Positions 19,079-50,981 of a stretch of DNA of 64,000 bases are shown here, piece by piece; position 1 is the stretch's first letter, and each line of letters starts with the position of its first letter. Under the pieces are notes generated by a model. That model had not been told where the DNA came from. It worked only from the letters and a program-made list of their open reading frames with translations, and did not search any database. The position numbers and the translations under genes are program-made. The DNA is taken from positions 10,004,311 through 10,068,310 of the forward strand of contig OY482852.1 in assembly GCA_960531495.1 (NCBI GenBank), read 5' to 3'. This DNA comes from Zeus faber. Taxonomy: Eukaryota > Chordata > Actinopteri > Zeiformes > Zeidae.

Positions 19079-19601
19079 TTAAAGGCGACCATTATGCACC
19101 TATTTTCTCATATTAATATAGGTCTCTGAGGTCCCCAAAACATGTTTTTTGGGTTTGTTTTTTTTTGCTGAAAATATCACTCAGATTATACATTCCAGCC
19201 ATTATGAGATGCCTATAAACCTGGACTGTTCCAAAACGGCCTGTTTCAGTGTGTGTAGCTTTGCGAATGAGCGGCCAAGCCCCTAGTTCTGAGCCAATGG
19301 GGTTTGAGCACAAGTTCAGGGTTCTCTGAGCCAATGGGGATTGAGCTTTACTCCATTTTATTAATTCAGTAAACTTTAACCGATTTCACCTTATCAGGGG
19401 ATCGAATTTGAGGCAAGAAATGAGCAATCCAGTTGCTGAATCGTCACTCATATTAGATCTACAAGGCCTCATTTAAAGGTTTGCTCTGACTGTGGTTGCC
19501 GTGCTCCAGGCTTGTGGTGGGTTAGGGTTAATATCCGCACCGCAACGCAGCGGGACCCTCGCATTTGTTTTGTTTCGTGTACAGTAAACTCAAATAAGGA
19601 A

Positions 19602-19654
<53 letters not shown>

Positions 19655-20080
19655 CACAATTTTTATTGGTTTTGTTTGGAGAAACTCAGAGCAGATGGGA
19701 TGGAGCAGACGACCATGTGAAGAAATCCGTGACGAGCAGAAAAGAACCTTTGGAAACCGAGCGTCCAGAGCAGTCGGAAGCCTGAGGGTTTTGCTCACAG
19801 CGATTACTTTGTCATTGGTGTTCCTCATTATTTGACACTTTGGCCACGTCTGATATGAACATCCGACGTTGTAACATTATATATACGACAGAAAATAAGC
19901 ATAATAGGTCCCGTTTAAACAGAGTGTCAGTGAAACACGATGGATTTGAAGGCTTGTTTAGAATGTCTAGAATGTATAATCTGAGTGGTATTTCCATCAA
20001 AACATTTCAAAAAACATGTTTGAGGACCTGAGAGACCTATCTTAACTTGTGTGAACGGGAGCAAAATAGGTCCTCTTTAA
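19079..20080. mobile_element. non-autonomous DNA transposon flanked by TTAA (piggyBac-like by target site)
   Basis: TTAA at 19079-19082 and 20077-20080. Ends are inverted: left AAGGCGACCATTATGCACCTA, right reverse complement AAGAGGACCTATTTTGC. Longer subterminal inverted similarity follows, for example CACTCAGATTATACATTC at 19179-19196 and its reverse complement at about 19969-19986. Internal (AAT)n at 19603-19650. No transposase frame. The TTAA target site suggests piggyBac; that is inference. Confidence 0.6.
19603..19650. repeat. (AAT)n microsatellite
   Basis: About 16 AAT units inside the TTAA-flanked element. Confidence 0.9.
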
Positions 20081-21659
20081 GGAAAAGCAACCATTTAAAT
20101 TTGTTCAACCAATAGCTTTTGAGGGGTTTCTTAACTTTAAATTTAGGAGTTATGGTCTACATCTTAAGTTGAGAAAACCCCCCCTCAAAATATTGGCTTA
20201 ATGAATCAAAGCATTTTTTTTTTTGAGTTGATCTGACGACTCCAGTCCACTGATCTTTGTCAAGAGCAAACTCGGTTGAGTGAATAAATAAACCGACGTC
20301 GCAGAGAAAAAGAGAAGCACAAGAAAGGGAGGGGTGATAACTTTCGGCGAAGTTTTCTGTTGTCCTCCTCCTCCTTTTTCCTCCTCTTTCACAAACATGG
20401 TTGTGATCGTGTCCCAGCCGCTCGTTCACACAACGCGGCTGTTGTGTCTCCTTTGGAAATAAATCTTTCAGCGGTACAGCGTGTTCCGTATGAGTGTTGA
20501 ATAAGAGACAAATATAAAAAAGAAAGGAGGGTTGAGCGTACAGGGGGCAGGGGGTGGCCTGGTGGAAAACAAGTAGTGAAAATAAAAGGAACGATGATGA
20601 AATAATAAATAAACCAACAAATAAATAATTAAACAAATAAAGAAATACAAACAAAAAAATGTATTTTAGAAATAAAATAATTAGTTTAATAATTTGTGGT
20701 TCGCGCACATCTTTCACTGAAATTGTTTATAATCTCGCTGTGGTCTTGTGTCTTGATGGGCCCTTACCACAAACCGCTGTTGGACCGCTGCCTAAAATAC
20801 TTGGTGTGAGGTATCACCACAGTGGGAACAGAAGTTTACCGACTCCCAGGGAGGGGACGGCAAGAGAGAGAGAGAGAGACAGAGGGAGAGAGACAGAGAT
20901 TGGCGCGAGACAAAAAGCCGAGCGGGACCAGCTGACCTCAGTCGACTGTGGAGACACATTGGGGTTAACGGCGTCTCGCTTGGTCCGTCTCCCAGTACGC
21001 TGCTGGCACGCCGCTCTTGTTTATGTGCTGTTATTTTAATAAACAGATGTGCTGCCGCCGCGAAATAAGCCAAGAGATCCTCCGATCTCCCCAGTGGAGG
21101 TGGGGGGAAAGACCGACGAAACATCGTTCACAACACGTCCCTCCTGTGTCTTCCTTGCTTTTACATACACTATGCATGCATTGTTCAGCCCCCCCCCACC
21201 CCCCCCCATCCCTTCTCTCTCTCTCTCTCCAGCTCAGCATCACTTGGCCACTGTGAAGCCGGTTGCCATGGTAACACCACCCACAGGAGCCGGCTACCTT
21301 TGCTGTTACCGTAGCAACTGGTTCCCAGCAGAATTTCAAACATGTCACTCAGCATCTCCCTCTCTCCACATCTGCTTTTCTCTTCTTTCTTTTTCTCTTG
21401 CTTTCTTGCTTTCTCATCCTCAAATAATAGTCAGTCTCCATGTGTTTGGGTTGATGGGTTGGTTAAGTTTCTTCAGCATGGCCTAGCCTGTTTGTTTTTT
21501 CTATTTCAGTACTAATTCAACTTCCCCGATACTTAGATTAGATTTTTCCCTTTTTTAAAATAACATACTGAAAGAGCCATATGATGTTTTTTTATTTTTA
21601 AATTTTATATTAATATATATATATATATTAATATAAAAAATAAAAAAATAATAATAAAC

Positions 21660-21723
21660 ACACACACACACACACACACATACATTATCTCATATAAATA
21701 TATATATATGTACATATACATTA

Positions 21724-21789
<66 letters not shown>
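21660..21789. repeat. (CA)n/(AT)n compound microsatellite
   Basis: Short CA run followed by about 30 AT units and related AT-rich sequence. Confidence 0.9.
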
Positions 21790-21792
<3 letters not shown>

Positions 21793-22097
21793 CGTCACAA
21801 ATATGTCAATGTATGATTGCAACATTTAAATAGTATACATAGGGTATGGTCCACAAGGAAAACATTGCCTGGAAATTATTGACGATCTGAGCTCCCTCTA
21901 AATGGAATCGTCCAACCTGAAGCTCCATCTGCACCAACAGAAACACGTATTCAGCAGAGATTTGACGTAACAGTTATAATTCACTCATCACTCAGAGCGT
22001 AAGGCGCTGTAACCGCTCGCCAGCCGCCGTGGGCGAAGTTTCTCTTGGCTGCGTATGCCTCCTGTTGCCCCGGCTTCAGCAGGAGAGCGTGTTATAA

Positions 22098-22395
22098 CAC
22101 AGCTGTTTATCTTTCCACATTTCACTGCAAGGTAACCCCGCCCCGCTGCCGAGCCTTCCGTCGAGTACGATTTGGCTCGAAATGCACATCAGCCCCAGTC
22201 AAAATGAGAGGAAATGGACATTTTATCAAATGATCAAGCTCATCACTCTAAATCCATGACATACCAGGCATACTGCAGCACAGCTGTTTATCTTTATACG
22301 CTCATTGTAAGTTGACGTTTCCTAATTCCTTCTAATGTCAAAGGACTTGAAACACACATCACACAATGGAAATGAGTGGGGATGGACAGCTCATT
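22098..22395. repeat. two diverged tandem copies of a unit of about 180 bp
   Basis: CACAGCTGTTTATCTTT occurs at 22098 and again at 22279 (181 bp apart). Both copies continue with similar blocks (ACATCA followed by AAATGAGNGGNNATGGACA). No gene seen here. Confidence 0.55.
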
Positions 22396-24196
22396 GTGCT
22401 GTATAAACAATCTGATGCTTAATTATACTGGAAATCTATGTAACACCTGTTAAAGCAGCAGTTTTCTCTGAAAGCAGTGGATTGATGCTCTTAGCAAAAA
22501 CGGAACTTCAATATTGTTGACATTGTTGACATATTCAATTTTTATAATATACATATATTTGCTCCTGTACAAGGGGAGAGTAATTCATCTTCAGTAGAAT
22601 TTAGCTTCTGTGGCACATTCCTTATCAATTGTGTATTCGTGCTATGAGACAGTTTGCACAATTTTGCAGTAAGAATATAAGGAAGATGTTAAATAAAAAT
22701 AAAATAAAAAAAATAAAAAAAGGGAGAGATCCAGATAATTCAAAGTGGTCATGTCCTTTGTTGTCTTGAGCCTCTAAATGTTGTTTTTTTTTCTGTTTCT
22801 TTTTTGTCTGGCCCCGCTGGTGAGATAATGTGTGCTGCCGGCACAGTCTGCCAGTCTGTGATGCAGAATCACTCAGTAGATTAAATATTAGTATTATCTA
22901 ATTTCCTAAGGGCCACAAAGTCCCAATAGACTGACCAACCAAAAGGAATATGGTTTAATCATTCAGACAATCTGTAAAAGGACCCCTTACCAGGTCCTGC
23001 ATCCTCCATTTGGGCTTTTTACATTTATTACATTTTGGTATTTGTTTTTTAAGCCACAGCTAGATTCATCTGAAATATCCAATTTGCCAGCCGCGCTTCG
23101 CCGAGTATCGCGTGTTAACCGACACGGCTCGGCTTTGGCGCTTGTCGTGCCGCGCGGACCGAAGGCGGGGGGGGGGGGGGGGGGGTATGAAACACCGGCC
23201 GCCTCGTGCCGTCCACGGCCAGATTGTTTTGTTCCTGATTAGAAAGGAGCCACGTTAGTCTACGGCCACGACCCAGTTTCCATTCCGGGCGGGCCGGCGG
23301 GTACGCAGCGGCCCGAGGTTCAAAGTTCAAAGTTTTTTTTATTTGCCAGGTTCTCGGTGGCGCGGCCGACATCCGGGAGGAAATCCAAGAGGAAATGTAA
23401 ATCTGACGGAAAAATATACACGACAATCTCGAGAGAACGCAGGACACGGCGTACTGTGCAGAAGGAATAATAAATACCTGATAAGTGGCATGTATATCTA
23501 AACAGACGTGCAAATATGCACAAACGTCGTCTCGCCGGAATCCCGCCGCGGAAGCAAGATCAGGTGACAACGGACGGCAACCAGGCCCGGGCGGCAGAAA
23601 GGGAAGGAGGAAAAATCGTCTATTTAAGGATGAGAGCATCCAGGGATGGAGAGGATAAGAGAAGCGAGGGGGGGAGACTGTGGCGCATGAATATTTAAAG
23701 GGTGGACAAAGTAGGTCTATATGTAATGAAAGGGGAATAGCAGGGAATAGCTGAGATAGGGAGCAGTCTCCAGGACAACCCTCCCCTCCGGGGGGGGTTG
23801 TCCAGGGGGATGGGGGGTGGGTGGGGGCACGCAGTTGGCAGGCGGAGGGGGGAAAATTTGTTTTGTGTCGCAAGAGTTTAGGTCGGGGGCCCCCGGGGCC
23901 AAGCAAGGGCGCGAAGGAGAACCACCGGAGGAGCCCGAGGAGAGGAGAGGAGGAAGGGATCGAGGAAGAATGATGAAGACGGAGATGGAGACGGAGACGG
24001 GGACGGGGATGGAGACGGGGATGGAGATGGAGATGGAGGTTGCGTGAGGAGAGCGACAAGGCCGGGCGGGGGGGGGTTCGTGACAAGTGCTCCAAAGCCC
24101 CGCTGACAAGCCGGAGCCCGGGCCTTCCCGAGGTCTTCAATAATTGATACACCTTCTGCAACGTGCCGTCTTTTTAAAGAAGTGGCTGTGTGGTAA

Positions 24197-24198
<2 letters not shown>

Positions 24199-24233
<35 letters not shown>
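24199..24233. repeat. (GT)n microsatellite
   Basis: About 17 GT units. Confidence 0.9.
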
Positions 24234-24235
<2 letters not shown>

Positions 24236-24399
24236 TGAGTTATCCGCTCGCCTCTGACCCGTACATATGGCCGTGTACGTTTCTATGTTTCTGGGTGTGC
24301 CGCCGCCACCGTCAGTGTTGCTGTAGTGAGAAGGCCCAAAAAGGACCACTGACTGAAAACATACATCCGCGAGTCGTGTCCGCCCTGTCATTCACCCCA

Positions 24400-25220
24400 A
24401 TCACGCGTTTGCTTTGGTCTCGACAACCGCCCGAAACAACCTATCGCGCCGTGGCGGGAAAGCGACCCCCCGCGGATCTTCCGTCGCGCCGCGTCTCACT
24501 GTGGCCCTTTGGGGTTTTTCTCTCCTCCCTTCTTCTTCCCCCCCCGCGAGCGCCTCTCCTCGGCGGACGTAGATATCTACGCCTTCCCAGGTACTCGCTC
24601 GGGGCCCCGGGGACCGCGCTCCGTGGCCTGGCCGCTCCGTTGCGTCTCCGCCTCTCCAGACCCGTCACGTGCCGGGAGCAGCCCCGCGTACGGCTGCCCA
24701 AACTCAATGCGGTGTCTCTCTCTCTCTCTCTCTCTCTCTCGCTCTCTCTCCGTCTGGCGTTTGTCCCTCACTCCCTTTCTCCTGGATTTGGGGGAACAGC
24801 CGCTATCAGCACACTGCAGATATTTTCGCGGCGGTGGGGGGGGGCCTCCGCTGCGAGTGCTCCCCGGCCGGGCAACTTCTGTCGGCGCCGGCTTTGAAAA
24901 ACTTCCGCGGAAATCCCGGACGTGAGGCTCGCCGAGCCCGTTAACGTGCGGGGCATGGAGACCTTGGGTCACAAGCGATATCTCCGTCCTGCCAGACTCC
25001 CCGGCGGCGGCGCCAGCGGCGCAGGGAGCAGGGATGTGAGCGGGATCGGCGATGCGGGGGCTTCTTCCGGGGGGGCGGCGGCGGGCATACCGCAACGTGG
25101 GAGACGAGAGATGTTCACGTCGACGCGAGCGGGGCGGGGCAACCCGGGGGACGCACGCCTGCCGCGGGGCGGGGACGCTCTGGGGGTGAAAGCCAGCTTT
25201 AGGGGGCTTTAGATTAGAGG
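24400..25220. promoter_or_regulatory. CpG-rich block, possible CpG island
   Basis: Dense CG dinucleotides over about 800 bp, in contrast to the surrounding sequence, including CGCGCCG, CCGCGG and GCGGCGGCGCC runs. Long overlapping open frames on both strands are what such base composition gives by chance. It could be an unplaced promoter, for aplp1 (14 kb away) or an unknown transcript; no exon could be tied to it. Confidence 0.4.
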
Positions 25221-26444
25221 CGTTGAAGGGAGCCATCCATCTTGAAAACACCTGCCAATTTTTCAAGTCTCGCAACGGTGAAGGGCTTTTGTGAGGCGAG
25301 AAATAATCATGATCGTGTGACTTTTTTTTTTTTTTTAGCTGTATACGAGGCATGAAAAAGTCTCATATACGGAGCGATGTGATATAAAAGGACATATGGC
25401 CATCAACTGATTTATACCGGTTGAGAATTCATGCTTCTCTTTCATTATTTTTAGTTAAATTATGACGTTTCTCATTGAAAAATACACTTCTCAGAAAGAA
25501 TACTCGCTGCGGTTGGAGTTAACAAGTGCATTCCCGCACACGCACGCACACACATGCCCACACAGACGCGCGCACGCACACACACACGCACACACACACA
25601 TACAGCACCATGTTGTACAAAACCCCGGATAGGCCTCTGTACCACACGGCACCAGGCACTGTCCCAGTAATCACAGGAATTCTCTGTAGCGCTCATAAAA
25701 AAATGTAAAAAAAAAAAAAAAAACCCCGCCAAGGAGACGTCTTTCGTTCTGCTGTCACCTCTGGTAACGGCTTGATCATTGACGCACCTTTACAGCATTC
25801 CTTTCCCTCTGGTGAACTTCCTCCCAAAAAAAAAAAAAAAGAAACTCTGCGGCTCTTTCATTTTGTCCCGTCTGCACGGGGTTCAAGGTTCAGGTTCGAC
25901 GTGTTTCACTCCGCGAACACGGAAGGGGAACCCAGATAAGGCCGGAAGACAGGAAAGAGAAAAAAACAAACAAACAAACAAACAAACTTTTCACAAATGG
26001 TGAAAAGTGGCTTTTCTATGACCACTGGCATGCTTATGGTGGAGTGCAGCACACACAGGGGAAGCCATTAGCGAAACACGATTATCTTTGGCCTCCGAGA
26101 TTAATTGAGAAGAGGCAGAAAGGCGGGGAGCGACGGAGGGCGAGCGGGGGGGAGCCGGAGAACGAGAAAATCCCTCTCGCGGAGCTGCGTCCGGGGCCAG
26201 ATGGGAGTGGGAGGTGCATGAGTGTGCACGGTCGTGCTCCAGTGCGAGGCCTGACGGCGCCGAGGGGAGGCCAAGGACAGTGTTCTGAGCGAAAACAAAC
26301 ACTCCAGCTATTTTTCTCCCTGCGCTAATTACCACCCCCCGACCCCCCCCCACCCCACCCTTTCCTTCCTTTCTCTGCACGAAACCTGCTCTCGTCCATC
26401 TGCTTCTCTTTCTTGCACGTCGGTTTTTCTGAAGTTTTTAGGGC

Positions 26445-26446
<2 letters not shown>

Positions 26447-26476
<30 letters not shown>
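26447..26476. repeat. poly(T) run
   Basis: About 30 T, single-base tract. Confidence 0.9.
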
Positions 26477-26687
26477 CTTGGGCAACCACCACAGCATTTC
26501 TGCATCTGTAGCTTCTCTCTTCTCTCCGCTCCTGCTGTCTGGCTTGTGTTAGGTCTGCAGCTATTTAACTTTGGTAAATTCAACACATATACAGCGTATA
26601 GCTATCCAACATCTCTCCCCCTTTGATTTACGACAACGCTCGTTCAGTGTATACAAGCGGTAAAATCGTCCTTTTCGCAGGTTTTTT

Positions 26688-26984
26688 TTACTGTAATGAC
26701 CCCTTGGCGATGATTTCCTGTGCAAAATCAGTGAATTCCACGGTGTCGAATTTTGAAATGTCTGAGGTTGTCTGAGCGAGGTTAATGCCCTTAAAACCTA
26801 AGGCCTTTGCACAAGCCATTACTTTGTTTGCAAATGCATCAGCCAAATAGTGCTCCGTTGGCAAATAAATGACACATGAAGGTAGTAGCACGTTTGAGTG
26901 GTCACAAAAAAAAAAAATTCTGCTAAGCTTGTTACAGTATTTATTACGGGCTTTATTTAATGTGCACGGGCTAATACCCACCAC
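26688..26984 (-). other. protein-like open frame of unknown origin
   Basis: A 98-codon minus-strand frame whose last 60 codons read like real protein: FANKVMACAKALGFKGINLA, QTTSDISKFDTVEF, TDFAQEIIAKGSLQ, then a stop. The composition is balanced and not repeat-derived, unlike neighbouring frames. I do not recognise the family. It could be an old mobile-element remnant or an exon of a decayed gene. No flanking exon or splice support was found. Confidence 0.35.
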
Positions 26985-29184
26985 AACAATACAGTCTGGA
27001 AATTTAATTTACAAAATGCAATTACGCTCTCATCTGAGGCCATCCTGTTGCACCGACAAACACCGATATTAAACAATAAACTATGCTTCCAAAATAATCT
27101 CATTTGAAGCCAAATTGAATGAACGTCAACCAAACTGAAGAAATCAGTCCTATTCAAACTAATAGCAGGGTGTAATCCAGCTAGCCAGCCCTCTCACAGT
27201 GTAATCTCCACTGTAAACCTCCATGGGCAGGTCTCCTTGAGTGAAGCTTAAACCATGTTCCTCAGCATCGCAATAATCCTGCTAAGGCTCTTACATCACT
27301 GAAATGATAACCGAACGGAAACGCACACTCGCACTCGCCTTGAAAAAAATGTGGAATAGAAGAAAAAAAAAAAAAAGGCACTAATCGTCTTTTTGGGGGT
27401 AGACCAGATGCTGGGTTACTTGGGATGCTGTCACATTTCAAGGGCAACCAGGATATGGTGCCATATAGTTGTAAAGCACAACATCTGGAGGACGCCGTCC
27501 ATAACGCTCGGTCAATAATGTTCAAAGTAGTAGAGAGGTCCTGGGAGGGTGTCACACGACGTTTCCATTTCCGCCCCAAATTAATGCACACTCACACCCA
27601 CACACCGGACGTTTACACACATTCACATTCGCACTGGACGAGTCAAGACCCGAGCAAACGATGCACATCACACAATAACGCATCCGACCTCCACGATGCA
27701 CGTTTCCCTGATTGGAGCGGGGCCTGTAGGTGGAGGAGATGGGGAGGACCGTGCTGAGGGCCAATGCATCCTAAATCCCGCTGATTCCATTTCTACAGCC
27801 CACTGGACACAGATGCAATGTGAATGACCCCAGACCTCATCAGCATAGAGCTTTTTATACATACTTAAAAAAAAATAAAAATAAAAATCAGGTTCAGTAA
27901 CATCATATGCCAAGGTCATTCTTTGTTTGACGTTCTTCACAAAGAGACAGGAAACCCCTTCGTCGTCATTGTTTTAATATTTTAAATATCCTGTGTAACT
28001 GCTTGTGTCATCTGGCCAACCCTTTGCCACGTATTTTGGATTGTCATGGTAACTGGCAAAATCATTTGGACAAAAACGGTTTTAACTATAAGGTGCTTCT
28101 ATTGAAATGCCAGTTCACAACATTATTTTTTTTTTTACCTCATGTGATTGAAGCTATGGGATTTTATATAGAAATGACACAAATGGAAACATGGAGTATT
28201 TTTCTACATTTTCCAATATGCATGAATTCTACCTTGACTGTTCCACCACAAGGCTACAATATTCAACAGTATTATTCAAATATTCAGTAATATTCAAATA
28301 GTAAAAGTAAATGCATTTGCCTTTCCTTGTACCTAAATCGTGTGGGGTAAGAGGTATAAATAATATGGGACTACCTCTATCTCTGCCCCTCTCCATTTAG
28401 AGGTGCCATTGCCATTTTAATGTCAAATAATAGGCCCAGAAAAAGCATCATACAATTGTATGGCACGGTGTGGACATTTCTGTCTATTCAGTCTTTTCCC
28501 AAGGACTGCATTTCCAATCTACCACCAGCATTTCATTTTCGTTTTTCTTTTTTTTTTGTTTTTTTTCATGTAACGTACCATCACTCTGGTTGACATCAGA
28601 TTGATTTGTGGACCGTGCCCGTGCATGCATTTGCAAATTAAATCCGTCCTCGATGAGAAAATGCGCGTCAGCCGCTGAGATCCAGCACGGAACGGCCCCC
28701 ACCCACACTTTTATACGGTATAATAATGCAACGGAATTGATGCATTCGTGCAATTTCAAATGATAGTGCGCCATCATTCCAGCTCATCCAAAGTCTTCTG
28801 CTCTTACCTCGACGTTTTTCCACATGCCAACGGTCAATGCCGCCATCAACATAGGAAATATGGTATGTCCCATTCTGAAGCCTTCCTTCTTCTCTATATG
28901 ACAAATGTATGGTTTTTTTTCCTCCTCTTTTTATATATAATGTAGTTCCAAGATATCTTGCTACATGGGCTGGTTCGAGGTGGGCCCTGCTCCTCTCCGG
29001 TCTCCTCTGTATTATGGATGTGCGCTGCCTCTCCCAGAGAACCAAGCCCTTTTCCAGCGTCCCAACTGCGGCTGCGAGGGCTCTTATCCCCCCCCCCCCC
29101 CGTCCGCCCGTTCGGCTTGGTGCAGGGCGACATCTGCCGGACACAGGTAGGTAATGCACAAGTACGTTAGATTTTCATGCATGC

Positions 29185-29214
29185 ATTCGTTCATTCATTC
29201 ATTCATTCATTCAT

Positions 29215-29269
<55 letters not shown>

Positions 29270-29315
29270 CATTATTATTATTATTATTAGTAGTAGTAGT
29301 AGTAGTAGTAGTAGT

Positions 29316-29352
<37 letters not shown>
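29185..29352. repeat. compound (ATTC)n(ATT)n(AGT)n(AAT)n microsatellite
   Basis: ATTC units, then about 24 ATT units, about 9 AGT units and about 12 AAT units. The ATT and AAT arms are complementary and could fold into a hairpin with the AGT run as loop. Confidence 0.95.
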
Positions 29353-29525
29353 TTTTTTTTATTTTTATTTTTTGTAAAATGTCCTTGTGTTGCTTGAAAG
29401 CGCCTAAACTCAAGTAAAACAATGAATGCTTGATTAACCCCCCGTTACAACAGCTCAGTGGGAAATATATGTAATTATACAGTATATAATATATAGAATA
29501 GTTTGATACCATGACAAAATGTACT

Positions 29526-29580
29526 TATTGTAAGTCTTTGGACAGAAGTGTCTGCAAAATGGCGTAATGCAATGTGATGA
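29526..29580 (+). mobile_element. tail of a diverged teleost tRNA-derived SINE
   Basis: TTGTAAGTCTTTGGACAGAAG followed by TGTCTGCAAAATGGCGTAATG matches, with changes, the 3' tail of the SINE at 49863-50065 in the opposite orientation. Only the tail is visible. Confidence 0.55.
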
Positions 29581-29756
29581 ATATGATTAAATACTTATTC
29601 TAAATATTAATCATTCTCGGTTGTGGTTGAGACGCAATAATAACTTTAAGTGGAAGACGTTTGAAGGGGCGAACACGTGGCGACGGTCTGTATTTTTACG
29701 ACATCTGTTGGTAACGCCGTAAATAGGTTTGTCCCTGAAGGTGTGACGGAAGAACA

Positions 29757-30215
29757 ACTCAGAGCATTTACTTTAGTAAAAGTGAAAAAAGTACCTCATT
29801 TATACTTATACTTAAGTAAAAAGTATGTAAATGCTTGTTCACAAAGACATTCATAAAATATTACAATTAATAGTACTTGTCATATCTAGGGTCCTGATAT
29901 AACAGTCTATAATACTTACTTACTTATGATTTCATGGCTTGTTTAGTTTAGTTTCACTTAGTAAGCAATTTGATAGATCCAGTCCCTGTTTTATATATAT
30001 ATATAATTTGCTTTGGTTTACTTTTTATACTAATCCTGTTTATTCATCTATTTTTATTTAACTTAAGTAACGCGACTACTCGACACGTAGGAGAACAAAA
30101 CAAAAACAAACAAACAAACAAAAAACAACAACCGTATGGATACTTGCTTTGAAATGTGTAGTGGAGCTAAAGTCACCAAAACGAAATATAGTTTGTTACA
30201 GTTACTTTTCACCAC
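29757..30215. mobile_element. probable non-autonomous repeat with AGTAAAAGT-type end
   Basis: Left part contains TTTACTTTAGTAAAAGTG and CTTAAGTAAAAAGTATG; right part GTTACAGTTACTTTTCACCA. This pairing is common to a dispersed teleost repeat. Ends and class are uncertain. Confidence 0.35.
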
Positions 30216-30342
30216 TGTTTCCAGTGGGTGATTTGGACTTTAACTACCCTAACCTGCTTTAAAAAAAAATAAAGTGTCATGTATTATTAAAAATAATACA
30301 TAATTCTTTACAAAGAATAAAGTACATCTCCAGATGAGCTGC

Positions 30343-30343
<1 letters not shown>

Positions 30344-30387
<44 letters not shown>

Positions 30388-30388
30388 C
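30344..30388. repeat. (AAT)n microsatellite
   Basis: About 15 units. Confidence 0.9.
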
Positions 30389-30550
30389 ATTTTATATTAT
30401 TAATATTACAATCTGGAGAGTAGAATACAAAAAAAACAATTCGTCCTGTTATTTTTCCTTTATGCTATATTTAGAGTCGGGGTTATTTGTTATAATATAG
30501 TAAATAAATAATAATGGTATTAAAAATGAACTGTGAATATTATTCACAGT

Positions 30551-30740
30551 GTGGCCACAGTGGCGGTGGTACCCTGCAGCGACAGCCAGGGGCGTGGCCT
30601 GTGGGAGCTTCAACCAGTCACCGCGCAGCAAGGCAGCGGGGGCGTGGCCTCGGGCTCGCGGGCGGAAGAGGTCAGTTTCAGGTGTTGCACCCCGCAGGTG
30701 AGCCCTGCGACGCGACGCTACTACGTTCTGTCTCAGTGAT
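30551..30740 (+). promoter_or_regulatory. GC-box-rich block upstream of st14 exon 1, candidate promoter
   Basis: Two copies of GGGGCGTGGCCT (SP/KLF-type GC boxes) about 50 bp apart inside a CpG-bearing block that ends about 160 bp before the proposed start codon. The AT-rich surroundings make it stand out. No TATA box was fixed. Confidence 0.4.
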
Positions 30741-30899
30741 ACATAAACCTAATGAAATAGTACCTTACTATTTGTAGTCAGTACCTTGGAGATATATACA
30801 TACATATATATAGTTGTTTTTGTTTTTTTTTAATTGTTATTATTTTCTTTTTGGGAAGGAAAAAAAAAAAGCCGGACTATCCAAACACTCCCGGGGAAG

Positions 30900-50981
<20,082 letters not shown>

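Larger units (their letters stand above)
25221..30550. other. intergenic; no gene seen apart from the 26.7 kb frame
   Basis: Contains short CA-rich runs at 25.53 kb and 27.59 kb, poly(A) and poly(T) runs at 25.70 and 26.45 kb, and compound repeats at 29.2 kb and 30.3 kb. Non-repetitive parts show no splice-compatible coding exon. Confidence 0.5.

Noticed and set aside
23115-24161. 348-codon minus-strand open frame
   Set aside because: GC-rich low-complexity sequence running through a G run, no domain, no splice or start context.
24190-25353. Overlapping open frames of 235 and 258 codons on opposite strands
   Set aside because: Both arise from CpG-rich composition and a (TC)n run; neither has protein-like content.
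28668-29159. 163-codon minus-strand open frame
   Set aside because: No recognisable protein-like segments; interrupted by homopolymer-derived stretches.
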